Origin: JARYMI01 sp037444845
GTDB lineage: Bacteria > Acidobacteriota > Aminicenantia > Aminicenantales > UBA8522
Direction: 5' to 3'
Assembly: GCA_037444845.1 (NCBI GenBank)
Contig: JBBILQ010000102.1
Location: forward strand, 1-5,100
Length of the DNA stretch: 5,100 bases
In this document: in pieces, positions 5,098 to 5,100 of the stretch
How the letters are laid out: every line of letters begins with the position of its first letter
Position numbering within the stretch: the first letter of the stretch is position 1
The notes under the pieces: model-generated
The model's input: the letters and a program-made list of their open reading frames with translations, nothing else
Told to the model about the DNA's origin: nothing
Database searches by the model: none
Made by a program: the position numbers and the translations under genes

Positions 5098-5100
5098 CCC

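Overview
The window looks like a chromosomal fragment of a bacterium of moderate G+C content. It carries an OmpR/PhoB-class response regulator, a secreted 5'-nucleotidase with a Sec signal peptide and a small envelope gene pair. A Gram-negative of the deltaproteobacterial, Acidobacteriota or Aminicenantes kind is my guess from general protein flavour only; nothing here fixes the taxon. A run of 12 Ns shows that this is draft sequence.

Left half, plus strand: the 3' end of a KdpE-like response regulator (1-356; the receiver domain lies off the window), a 143-base regulatory gap, then a complete KtrB/TrkH-type potassium transport subunit (500-1906). A 179-base convergent intergenic region (1907-2085) follows. 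It holds two perfect 9-bp-stem hairpins, and the G+C-rich one is probably a shared terminator.

Right half, minus strand, read from right to left: a predicted membrane-anchored or lipoprotein-like protein of unknown function (5049-4204), a DUF2784-like small membrane protein starting within 2 bases of it (4201-3809), and, after an 82-base gap, a secreted metallophosphatase/5'-nucleotidase (3726-2086). The first two are almost certainly translated together. The nucleotidase may share their transcript, but its upstream gap also looks like a promoter.

The most interesting pattern is regulatory. In front of the nucleotidase are four tandem units of exactly 11 bp, each beginning TTGAC or TTAAC. 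In front of the potassium transporter are two units of the same form and period. In both places a possible -10 hexamer lies 15-16 bases after the last unit. An 11-bp direct-repeat period is the usual footprint of OmpR/PhoB-family regulators (PhoB, PhoP, KdpE), and such a regulator is encoded at the left edge. I infer, without proof, that one regulator of this class links potassium uptake and nucleotide/phosphate scavenging here. I see no CRISPR array, tRNA, rRNA, insertion sequence or defence system.
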